This document shows positions 37,814 through 47,282 of a stretch of DNA of 64,000 bases, in pieces; position 1 is the stretch's first letter; each line of letters starts with the position of its first letter. The position numbers were made by a program, and so were the translations under genes. Origin of the DNA: Camelimonas lactis (lineage in GTDB: Bacteria; Pseudomonadota; Alphaproteobacteria; Rhizobiales; Beijerinckiaceae); contig NZ_SLWL01000004.1 in NCBI RefSeq assembly GCF_004342915.1, forward strand, positions 246,132 through 310,131, given 5' to 3'. The notes under the pieces are model-generated. The model did not search any database and was not told the DNA's origin. It was given only the letters and a program-made list of their open reading frames with translations.

Positions 37814-39424
37814 ATGACCATCTACCCGGACGACCCGGCCCGCTGGATTCTGCCTGAGGTCGCGGCGTTTCAGGCCCGGCAGCGGCCGGAGAAGACCTTC
37901 GTGCGCATGGTCGACGGCGACGCCATGAGCTTCGCCGAGGCCCATGCGGCCGGGGAGCTTGTCGCCGGTTTCCTGCATCATCTCGGCGTCGATCCTGGCG
38001 ACCGGGTTGCCGTGCTGGCCCGCAACAGCCTTGACCTGATTCGCGCCTGGCTGGGCCTCGGCCGGCTGGGCGCCGCTTTCGTGGTGCTGAACACCGAGCT
38101 GAAAGGCGCCTTCCTTGAACATCAGCTGGTCAATTGCGCTGCCCGGGTCGCCATTGTCGGCGCCGACCTGCTGCCGGTCCTGATCGAGATCGCCCCGCGC
38201 CTGCCAAAACTTGAAACCGTGATTATCGCCGACCCGGACAGCGCCGAGGCGCCGGCGGACCTGGCCAGCGCTGGCTGGCGCGTCATCGACTTCGCCGGCT
38301 GGCGCGACGCCGAACGCTGGCAGGGGCCGACGCCCCGCGCCCATGACATCGCCGCGGTGATGTACACCTCCGGCACCACCGGGCCGGCCAAGGGCGTGCT
38401 GATGCCGCACGCCCACTGTTTCCTCTACGGCTACGGCGCCGCCGACAACCTCGCGGTGACGGCGGACGACGTCTATTACATCGTGCTGCCGCTGTTTCAC
38501 GCCAATGGCCTGCTGATGCAGCTTTATTGCTGCCTGATCACCGGCGCGACCGCCGTGGTGCGTCGCCGGTTCAGCGCCACCGCCTGGCTGGACGACGTGC
38601 GCCGTTACGGCGCCACGATCACCAATTCGCTGGGGGTGGTCAGCGCCTTCGTCGTCGATACGCCGCCGCGCCCGGAGGACCGCGACCACAAGCTGCGGCT
38701 GATCCTGTGCGCGCCGAACCCGGCCGAGCACGTCCCCGTATGGCATGAGCGTTTTGGCGTGCCGGCGGTCAGCTCCGGCTTCGGCATGACCGAGAACAAC
38801 ATCATTTCCTGGGGCGGCGCGACCGACTCAAAGCCCGGCTCGGCGGGCAAACCCTATGCGCGCTTTTTCGAGGTGAGCATTCGCGATCCCGACACCGACG
38901 CGGAGCTGGGCCCGGGCCAGACCGGCGAAATCACCAGCCGGCCGAAGCTGCCGTGGACCATGATGGCCGGCTATCTGGGCCTGCCGGACAAGACCATGGA
39001 GGCCTGGCGCAATCTGTGGTTCCACACCGGCGACGCCGGCTACATTGACGAGGACGGCAACCTGTTCTTCGTCGATCGCATCAAGGATTGCATCCGCCGG
39101 CGCGGCGAGAACATCTCCTCCTGGGAGGTGGAGCAGGCGGTGCTGCGGCTGGAAGGCGTCGCCGAGGTCGCCGCCTACGCCGTGGCGGCGGACATCGCCG
39201 GCGGCGAGGACGAGGTGATGCTGGCGGTGGTCGCCGCCCCCGGCGCCCGGCTGACGCCGCAGCAGATCGCCGCCCACACCGACAGCGAAGTGCCCCGCTT
39301 CGCCCGCCCCCGCTTCATCGACATCGTCGCGGCCCTGCCAAAGACGCCCACCGAGAAAGTACGCAAGGCGGAACTGCGCAAGACGGGCGTATCAGCGGAG
39401 ACGTGGGACCGGGAGAAAGCGTGA
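37814..39424 (+). CDS. AMP-forming acyl-CoA synthetase (crotonobetaine/carnitine-CoA ligase-like)
   Basis: A 536-aa ANL-superfamily enzyme that activates a carboxylic acid to its CoA thioester through an acyl-adenylate. The phosphate loop is MYTSGTTGPAKG (about 185-196). SSGFGMTENN, the hinge region WFHTGDAGYIDEDGNLFFVDRIKDCIRRRGENISSWEVE and the catalytic Lys near PTEKVRKAEL are intact. It resembles CaiC-type ligases. The ATG at 37814 has GGGGAGC upstream. Downstream of the IclR gene on the same strand, but with 198 bases between them. Confidence 0.92.
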   Translation: MTIYPDDPARWILPEVAAFQARQRPEKTFVRMVDGDAMSFAEAHAAGELVAGFLHHLGVDPGDRVAVLARNSLDLIRAWLGLGRLGAAFVVLNTELKGAFLEHQLVNCAARVAIVGADLLPVLIEIAPRLPKLETVIIADPDSAEAPADLASAGWRVIDFAGWRDAERWQGPTPRAHDIAAVMYTSGTTGPAKGVLMPHAHCFLYGYGAADNLAVTADDVYYIVLPLFHANGLLMQLYCCLITGATAVVRRRFSATAWLDDVRRYGATITNSLGVVSAFVVDTPPRPEDRDHKLRLILCAPNPAEHVPVWHERFGVPAVSSGFGMTENNIISWGGATDSKPGSAGKPYARFFEVSIRDPDTDAELGPGQTGEITSRPKLPWTMMAGYLGLPDKTMEAWRNLWFHTGDAGYIDEDGNLFFVDRIKDCIRRRGENISSWEVEQAVLRLEGVAEVAAYAVAADIAGGEDEVMLAVVAAPGARLTPQQIAAHTDSEVPRFARPRFIDIVAALPKTPTEKVRKAELRKTGVSAETWDREKA

Positions 39425-39931
39425 CAAGCCATGAAACGGCGCCCCCGACGCCAGGACATGAGACGGCGGCGCCTCAGCGCCAGGGCATGAGACGGCGCCC
39501 CGGCGCCAGGGATAGCGCGCCCCGCCGCCCGCACCGCTACGCGGGACGGCAGGACGCCCGGGAACCGCAGCGGCGCCTCCCGCTGGCGGCGCCTCTCTCG
39601 CCCAGGTGTTTCCGGGAGCAGTCGGCCTCTCCCGCCCGGGCGGCGCTCTCGCCGGACCGCTTTTGGGAGCAGCGGCGCCTACCCGCCCGCAACAGCTTTC
39701 TCCGGGGCCGGCCAGTCCCGGGTGATGCCGCCGCCTTCCCTTCTAGCCGCCTTCCTCGCCGGCGCGGGCGGCGCGGTCGCGAACGCCCCGCTCCAGTATC
39801 CACCCCAGTATACGGAGCCGCACACGCAACAGTGAATGGCGGGTGTTGCGGATGATACTTACAACCATGTCGCGCAGATCAGCGTGCGCACAACTTATAT
39901 TGCCTAATATTACGGCAAATGGGAGAGCGGC
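39425..39931. other. Intergenic region with degenerate repeats
   Basis: 507 bases with no supported gene. Directly after the ligase stop, three units of 27-29 bases beginning CATGAGACGGCG and ending GCGCCAGG follow one another (39430-39511). Further on, two related stretches with GGGAGCAG...CCCGCCCG occur (about 39616-39690). The last 90 bases turn AT-richer and probably hold the promoter of the next gene (ACTTATATTGCCTAATAT). Confidence 0.6.
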
Positions 39932-41098
39932 ATGGGAGCGGACATCGTCGCGCCAACGCAGGCGCAGTTACAGGGCCTGGTCCAGACCTTTCTGGATAAC
40001 CAGCCAAATGGCCTCGGCTTCGTGATCGGCTACGCGGGAGAGAACTTCAGCGACATCTTCTACGCCGGAAACCTCGCTAACCAGGCTGGACAGTCGCTGC
40101 CGCTGAACGGCGGCGCGCCGTTTGAGCTGGCCTCGGTCAGCAAGACCTTCACCGCCACGCTCTACGCCCTGCAAATGCAGGCGCAGTCGAACCCGGATCT
40201 GACGCTCGGCCAGTTCCCGCTCGGCATCGGCGGACAGTTCGCCGATATTCCGATCACCAGCCTGGTCACCTACAGCTCGGGCCTGCCGCAGGACAACGAG
40301 ACGGACGCTTACGACAGCCCGCCTTACCTGCCCATGCCTTACGGCGTTCCCGGCATGCTTGGCTATCTGGTCTCCACGTCCATGACGCCGAAGCCGCCGA
40401 ATGAGCGCTACACCTATTCCAATCTCGCCTTTGGCCTCATGGGCGGCGCGCTGGCTCCGCTGCTGGCCGGCAATGGCCAGAACTTCCAGCAACTGATGAC
40501 CGAAAACGTTTTCAGTCCGCTCGATATCTACGCCATCTTCTTCGACAACATCCGGCTGAACAGGCTGCCGCTTGGTTATGCCTATTCGGGCTCCAGCCCC
40601 AGCCCCGCCCAGCCAGGCTGGGAGCTGTTCCCGGCTTACAACGGCGCCGGCGGCATCGTGGCGACGCCCAATGACATGATGCAATGGCTGAAATTCAACA
40701 TGGGCCTGATTGTCCACGATACGCTGACGCCGCTGCTGCCCAGCCTGCAAAGCCCCGCCACCCAGGTAACCACGCCCTGGGGCGACAACCTCGGCCTTGG
40801 CTGGTTTCTCACTCCGGCCGACAACGCCGACTTCCCAACGGTCTGGAAAGACGGCGGATTGCAGGGTTTCAATAGCTACATCGCCTTCCTGCCAAGCGAC
40901 GCGCCGGGGAAGCAGGCGTCCGTCGCCGGCTGCTTCGTGCTGACCAACTCCGATGGCCTTTATGGCGGAGCGGACAACAACACCGAAATCTGCGCCGCCA
41001 TCGCCAACGACGTGCTCTATTACATGCAGGGCCTGACGCCCCCCGCCGACAAGGTTGGCTATCCGCGCACCACGCCCAGCCGGCCGATCTCCCGCTAG
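39932..41098 (+). CDS. Beta-lactamase-family (class C fold) serine hydrolase
   Basis: A 388-aa serine hydrolase. The nucleophile motif is SVSK (Ser68, Lys71), preceded by FELA, and the YxN motif is YSN (162-164). GAGGIVATPNDMMQWLKFN and WKDGGLQGFNSYIAF (HxG/KTG equivalent) follow. Members include esterases, D-aminopeptidases and penicillin-binding-like enzymes. No signal peptide is visible from the ATG at 39932, unusual for the family; an upstream start does not add one. GGGAGAGCGGC is the ribosome site. Substrate unknown; genuine beta-lactam resistance is not implied. Confidence 0.9.
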   Translation: MGADIVAPTQAQLQGLVQTFLDNQPNGLGFVIGYAGENFSDIFYAGNLANQAGQSLPLNGGAPFELASVSKTFTATLYALQMQAQSNPDLTLGQFPLGIGGQFADIPITSLVTYSSGLPQDNETDAYDSPPYLPMPYGVPGMLGYLVSTSMTPKPPNERYTYSNLAFGLMGGALAPLLAGNGQNFQQLMTENVFSPLDIYAIFFDNIRLNRLPLGYAYSGSSPSPAQPGWELFPAYNGAGGIVATPNDMMQWLKFNMGLIVHDTLTPLLPSLQSPATQVTTPWGDNLGLGWFLTPADNADFPTVWKDGGLQGFNSYIAFLPSDAPGKQASVAGCFVLTNSDGLYGGADNNTEICAAIANDVLYYMQGLTPPADKVGYPRTTPSRPISR

Positions 41099-41112
41099 AG
41101 CACGCCCGCCAG

Positions 41113-41180
41113 AACCGGATCACAGGACATGCGCCATATTTCAAGGTGGCGCATGCCTTCATGAAGCATGGGGTCCGGTT
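41113..41180. terminator. Nested stem-loop after the serine hydrolase gene
   Basis: Inner perfect stem CATGCGCCA / TGGCGCATG (41128-41155) enclosed by an outer stem AACCGGA / TCCGGTT that is followed by TTAT. It starts 15 bases after the stop codon. A terminator is the simplest reading, but the nested palindromes also resemble dispersed intergenic repeats of Alphaproteobacteria. The remainder of 41099-41403 is empty apart from a T10 run at 41377-41386. Confidence 0.45.
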
Positions 41181-41403
41181 TTATCGAAAGCGTCCTGCCC
41201 TCGCGCTGCGTTTCCTCGTCCCGCCGGCGCAATGGTGGTTCCGTACAGGCGCAACATGTTCTAACACCCGCGCGAAGAGCTGAACGCGATCCAGTCAAAC
41301 CAGGACCGGAACCATGTCAGTCTCCCTGATTTGACGCATGGCAGGCGACGCGGCCCTCCGCTTCGACCGTACATGCTTTTTTTTTTGCGCGCGCAGGGTC
41401 CCC

Positions 41404-43032
<1,629 letters not shown>

Positions 43033-43098
43033 GGGCGCGCGCGACCGGGGAGCCCCCCGGACAGCATGGGGGCCGGCCCCGATCAGGAAATCAGCGGA

Positions 43099-44319
43099 TC
43101 AAATCTTGCAACCACCCTGGTCCAGCGGCCGGATAATATCGGCGGCCTTGAGGCGGGTCCTGATGGCGTAGTAGTCCCACGGCGCCTTGCTGTCCGCTGG
43201 TTTCTTGACCTCGGCCAGGAACAGGTCATTCATCAGGCGGCCATCCTTGCGGACACTGGCCCCTTCCGCGAACATGTCATTGACCGGCAGGGACTTGATG
43301 GTTTCCGCAACCTTGACGCCGTCATCGGTTCCGGCCGCCTGGACAGCCCGCAAATAGGCGAGGACCGCGCTGTAAACGCCGGCGTGAACATGGTCCGGCG
43401 GCGTGCCGCCGGAAAGTTTCCGGAACCGTTTGTCGAACGCCCGGGTATCGTCATTGCGGTCCCAGTAGAAGCCTGTGACCACGCGCAGGCCCTGCGCCGT
43501 CTGAAGGCCAAGGCTGTGAACGTTGGGCAGATAGAAGGTCGTCGCCGCCAGGTTTTGTCCCTGTTGGGTCAGACCGAACTCCGCCGCCTGCTTGATGGCG
43601 TTGATGGTGTCCGGCCCGGCGTTGGCCAGGGCCACCACATCCGCCTTCGACGCCTGCGCCTGAAGCACGAAGGATGAAAAGTCCGTTCCATAGAGCGGAT
43701 GACGCACAGAACCGACGACCTGGCCGCCCATATCGGCGACAAGTTTCTTCATCTGCCCTTCCATGGAATGACCGAAGGCGTAATCGGCCGCAAGGACGAA
43801 CCAGGTTTTGGCGCCCACCGCCACATTGCCTTTGGCCAGGGCGCGGGCAATGGCATAGGTGTCATACAGCCACATGAAACCAGTCGGCGAGCAGTCCGCG
43901 CCGAAAATCCGGTCTGTCGCCGATCCCACGTGCATGACGACCTTGCCCCGGTCGCGCGCCAGGGCCTGCACCGCGAGCGACACGGCGGAGTTGCCGATAT
44001 CGGCGATCATATCGACCTGCCCGGTTTCATACCATTGACGCGCGACGCCGGAACCCACATCCGCCTTGTTCTGATGATCGCCGACCACGAGTTCGATCTT
44101 TGCGCCATGGACAGTTGGGCCAAAATCCTCGAGGGCCAGGCGGGCTGCGTACACAGAACCAGGTCCGGTGACATCGGACGCAGGACCGACCTGGTCGTTA
44201 AGAACGCCAATCCTGACGACATCGCCGGATATGGACGCTGCATTCCCGACGCTTGCGCCCACCATTCCCATAACCGCGAGGCAGCTCGCCGCGAGCAGCC
44301 TTCTCCTCCACCTTGCCAT
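43099..44319 (-). CDS. Branched-chain amino acid-type ABC substrate-binding protein
   Basis: A 406-aa periplasmic binding protein of the LivJ/LivK (Peripla_BP_6) family. Signal peptide 1-27 (cleavage at GNAAS). The mature domain starts VRIGVLNDQVGPASDVTGPGSV and has typical ADYAFGHSMEGQMKKLV and YGTDFSSFVLQAQASKADVVALAN segments. The ligand might be an amino acid, amide or aromatic acid. No permease or ATPase genes are adjacent, so it is an orphan component. The ATG at 44319 has GGGAGGGAGAC upstream. Confidence 0.92.
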   Translation of the reverse strand: MARWRRRLLAASCLAVMGMVGASVGNAASISGDVVRIGVLNDQVGPASDVTGPGSVYAARLALEDFGPTVHGAKIELVVGDHQNKADVGSGVARQWYETGQVDMIADIGNSAVSLAVQALARDRGKVVMHVGSATDRIFGADCSPTGFMWLYDTYAIARALAKGNVAVGAKTWFVLAADYAFGHSMEGQMKKLVADMGGQVVGSVRHPLYGTDFSSFVLQAQASKADVVALANAGPDTINAIKQAAEFGLTQQGQNLAATTFYLPNVHSLGLQTAQGLRVVTGFYWDRNDDTRAFDKRFRKLSGGTPPDHVHAGVYSAVLAYLRAVQAAGTDDGVKVAETIKSLPVNDMFAEGASVRKDGRLMNDLFLAEVKKPADSKAPWDYYAIRTRLKAADIIRPLDQGGCKI

Positions 44320-44624
44320 GTCTCCCTCCCTGTTATTGACCGTTTAGTTCTCTTATGACCAAACGGTAAGTTTTGCCATGAAACCTGTCAATGAAGGGAT
44401 TGCGCCCCTCCAACGTCATGCGTTGTTTCAGCACCCTGGATTGCTGCGCGCCAGACGCGGAGCATTGCACGCCGCAGCGCAGGCGGCGCCCGTTCGCCTG
44501 AAATTGTTCTACATCATCGGGAAATTTTGAAACAATGTGCGGGCGCTGACAGATAATTTGAAAAAATATCCATAGCAATACTGACATAATCCTCACGTCT
44601 CCATGTCGGCAACGGATATCATTC
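44320..44624. other. Divergent promoter region, locally AT-rich
   Basis: 305 bases between two divergent binding-protein genes. It is more AT-rich than the rest of the window, especially 44500-44600. No SAM or other riboswitch core could be recognised before the MetQ-like gene. Confidence 0.4.
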
Positions 44625-45473
44625 ATGCGGATCAACCAAAAAAGACGGACGTTTGTTCTGAGTTTACTGCTGTCCGCACCGGTAATATTTTTCTCTGCAC
44701 TGGCGTCCGCGGGGCCAGTCGCGGACCAGACGAAAAAAGAACTGAAGTTCGGCTTCGTGCCCGGCCCCTACGAGGACACCTTCCGCAAAGGCATCGAGCC
44801 CATACTGGCAAAACAGGGCTACCGCATCAGATACTACAGCTTCAGTTCAGGACTGGAGGCCAATAACGCCGTCTTCACGGGTGACATCGACGCCAACATT
44901 ATGCAGCACTCGGTGTTTCTGGAGGCTTACAACCAGCGCAACAGGACCGACCTTGTTGGCATCGTGCATGTGCCGACACCGCCCATGGGCCTGTATTCGC
45001 GCAAATACAGGACCACCGCCGACGTTCAGGCTGGCTCTCGGGTCGTCGTTCCCAACGATCCGGTGAACCTGGAGCGGGCGCTCAAGATTCTGGCCGGTCT
45101 TGGCTGGATCGGGTTGAAGCCGGCCGCCAACCCGATTGACGTTACGGAGCTGGATGTCGCCAGCAACAGCAAGGGCGTGAAGATCACGCCGCTGGAATCC
45201 GCCCAGGCTCCGCGCGCGCTTGAAGACGTGGAGCTGGCGGCCGTTCAGGGCAACTTCGCCATTTACAGCGGCCTGAAGCTGACGGACGCCCTGGCGCTGG
45301 AGAAGATGACCCTTCCGTATGTCAATGTCGTCGCCGTAAGGAAGCAAAACGTCGACGTTCAATGGGCAAGGGATATCACATCCGCTTACAAATCACCGGA
45401 GTTCCAGCAGACTATCCGCAATGACCGTTTTTACGACGGCTTCCGCCTGCCGGACTACTTCAGCAAGTCATAA
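44625..45473 (+). CDS. MetQ/NlpA-family ABC substrate-binding protein
   Basis: A 282-aa binding protein of the NlpA (methionine) family. Signal peptide 1-29 (ASAG cleavage) without a lipobox cysteine, so it is soluble rather than a lipoprotein as MetQ normally is. Family marks: LKFGFVPGPYEDTFRKGIEPIL, FTGDIDANIMQHSVFLEAYN, VVVPNDPVNLERALKIL, PLESAQAPRALEDVELAAVQGNFA. Methionine or a related compound is the expected ligand. No metN/metI genes are nearby. Its codon use and surroundings are less GC-rich than the neighbours, a mild hint of separate origin. Confidence 0.9.
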   Translation: MRINQKRRTFVLSLLLSAPVIFFSALASAGPVADQTKKELKFGFVPGPYEDTFRKGIEPILAKQGYRIRYYSFSSGLEANNAVFTGDIDANIMQHSVFLEAYNQRNRTDLVGIVHVPTPPMGLYSRKYRTTADVQAGSRVVVPNDPVNLERALKILAGLGWIGLKPAANPIDVTELDVASNSKGVKITPLESAQAPRALEDVELAAVQGNFAIYSGLKLTDALALEKMTLPYVNVVAVRKQNVDVQWARDITSAYKSPEFQQTIRNDRFYDGFRLPDYFSKS

Positions 45474-45486
45474 CATCACCCGCGCA

Positions 45487-45918
45487 TCAATGCCCTGGAT
45501 GCAGCACGGTGTTGCCGCCGGGGCCTTCGATCTGGTCAATCACCAGCAGTTTGACCGCGTCAGCGCCCACATTGCGGGCGTGATGCCACTGGTCGATCAT
45601 TTCGATGACGACATCGCCCGTTCGGTAAGTCGCGCTGGCGCCGGTCGCGGCGTTGGTCACCTCCAGCGTTCCACCCTGCACCACCGCGTAGCGCGCGAAC
45701 GGGTGCTTGTGGACCGGCAGCCTGGCGCCCGGCGCGATGTCGTAGGTGGAGACGACGACGCGCACGTCTTTCTGCGGCAGGGTAATCGGCTGGCCGGAGG
45801 CGGTTTCGGTCTTCTCCGCCAGCGGTCTGATGGTGACGGCCTCCAGCGCGCCAGCGGTGGACGACGCCAGCAGGCAGGCCGTCGCGGCGCCCACCAGACA
45901 CGATGTAAATCTGCCCAT
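45487..45918 (-). CDS. Secreted cupin-domain protein
   Basis: A 143-aa single cupin with a signal peptide (1-24, cleavage at AGALE). The beta-barrel has PVHKHPFARYAVVQGGTLEVT (first cupin motif) and GDVVIEMIDQWHHARNVG (second). Metal-binding histidines are present. Convergent with the MetQ-like gene, 13 bases from its stop. Function unknown. Confidence 0.88.
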   Translation of the reverse strand: MGRFTSCLVGAATACLLASSTAGALEAVTIRPLAEKTETASGQPITLPQKDVRVVVSTYDIAPGARLPVHKHPFARYAVVQGGTLEVTNAATGASATYRTGDVVIEMIDQWHHARNVGADAVKLLVIDQIEGPGGNTVLHPGH

Positions 45919-46020
45919 TCATGCCCCCCGGCAAACCAGAACGCTGGACGATCTCACCGCACTGTTTCACTGGCAAGCCGTCCATAAATGCAGAAATCCG
46001 GCTCCTGATTTTGCAAAAGA

Positions 46021-46048
46021 AAAGGCGGCCCCCGAGGGGGCCGCCTTT
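46021..46048 (-). terminator. Rho-independent terminator of the thiolase operon
   Basis: Long GC-rich stem AAAGGCGGCCCCC / GGGGGCCGCCTTT followed on the minus strand by TCTTTTGC; it begins 27 bases after the thiolase stop. Confidence 0.9.
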
Positions 46049-46074
46049 CGCGTTATCCGGAGCTGACGAAAGCC

Positions 46075-47280
46075 TCAGCCCTCGTAACGACCGACGATGG
46101 AGATCGAGCAGACGTTCTGGTGCGGGAAGCCGCCGAGGTTGTGGGTCATACCGATGCGCGGGGTTTCCTGGCGCTGGCGTTCGCCGGCGCGGCCGAGCAT
46201 CTGCAGATACATCTCATAGATCATCCTGAGGCCCGAGGCGCCGATGGGATGACCGAAGCACTTCAGTCCGCCGTCGATCTGGCATGGCAGCTGGCCGTCG
46301 GCGTCATAGAAGCCGTCGAGAATGTCGCGGATGGCTCCCCCTTCCGGCGACAGATACAGGTCTTCCATGGTCACCAGTTCGGTGATCGAGAAGCAGTCGT
46401 GCACCTCGACCAGGCTGACCTCGTCGCGCGGCTTCTCGATGCCGGCCTCCGCATAGGCGCGCTTGGCGGCGATGCGGGTGGTGGCGAAGTGGCTGCCGTC
46501 CCACGAGTTGTGCTGGGCTTCCGAGCCGTTGGACACGGCCAGCTGCAACGCCTTGACGGTAATCAGGTCGGTCTTGCCGAGGCTGCGGGCGATCTCCGGC
46601 GTGGTGACGATGGCGCAGGCCGAACCGTCGGACACGCCGCAGCAGTCATACAGACCCAGCGGCTCGGCGATCATCGGCGCCTTGAGCACGGTGTCGATGT
46701 CGATCCTGTTGCGCAGGTGCGCCTTCGGGTTCCTGGAGCCATTGTCGTGGCTCTTGACCGAAACGTGCGCCATGGCGCGCTTCAGGTCTTCCGGCGAGGC
46801 GCCGTGCTTGGCCCGGTAGGCGGCGGCGAGCTGGGCGAAGGAGCCGGGAGCCGAGAGGTTCGGCCAGGTCATGTTGTTGACCGTGCCGCGACCGCGCTGC
46901 GGCAGGCCGCCGTAGCCGGTGTCCTTCAGCTTCTCGACGCCGAGGGCCAGGGCGATGTCCGCCGCGCCGGAGGCCACGGCGTAGACCGCGCCGCGGAACG
47001 CCTCGGTGCCCGAGGCGCAGAAGTTCTCGACGCGCGTCACGGGAATGAACGGCAGGCGCAGGGCGACGGCGAGCGGCACCGCCGACTTGCCGACATGCTG
47101 CTCCTCGATGCCGGTGCCGAGCCAGGCGGCGTCGATCTGCTTCGTTTCGATGCCCGCGTCAGACAGCGCCTCGACATAAGCCTCGACCATCAGGTCCTCG
47201 GCGTTCATGTCCCAGCGCTCGCCGAACTTCGAGCAACCCATGCCCAGAATGGCGACCTTGTCGCGAATGCCCTTGGCCAT
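46075..47280 (-). CDS. SCP-x/acetoacetyl-type thiolase
   Basis: A 401-aa thiolase of the lipid-transfer/SCP-x branch. The nucleophilic Cys is in NFCASGTEAFRGA (about residue 90). EVHDCFSITELVTMEDL (with the catalytic His) and CFGHPIGASGLRMIYEMYLQM at the C-terminus are typical. It would cleave a 3-oxoacyl-CoA or form acetoacetyl-CoA. It begins two bases after the stop of the HMGS-like/DUF35 gene and is therefore translationally coupled. In Archaea and in anaerobic aromatic pathways such thiolases work in a complex with DUF35 proteins. Confidence 0.94.
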   Translation of the reverse strand: MAKGIRDKVAILGMGCSKFGERWDMNAEDLMVEAYVEALSDAGIETKQIDAAWLGTGIEEQHVGKSAVPLAVALRLPFIPVTRVENFCASGTEAFRGAVYAVASGAADIALALGVEKLKDTGYGGLPQRGRGTVNNMTWPNLSAPGSFAQLAAAYRAKHGASPEDLKRAMAHVSVKSHDNGSRNPKAHLRNRIDIDTVLKAPMIAEPLGLYDCCGVSDGSACAIVTTPEIARSLGKTDLITVKALQLAVSNGSEAQHNSWDGSHFATTRIAAKRAYAEAGIEKPRDEVSLVEVHDCFSITELVTMEDLYLSPEGGAIRDILDGFYDADGQLPCQIDGGLKCFGHPIGASGLRMIYEMYLQMLGRAGERQRQETPRIGMTHNLGGFPHQNVCSISIVGRYEG

Positions 47281-47282
47281 GA

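Noticed and set aside
39932..41098. True beta-lactamase or resistance gene
   Set aside because: The SxxK and YxN motifs only place it in the broad serine-hydrolase fold; there is no signal peptide and nothing specific to drug hydrolysis.
44400..44624. Possible SAM riboswitch before the MetQ-like gene
   Set aside because: No SAM-I or SAM-II core could be found by eye; the region is simply AT-rich.
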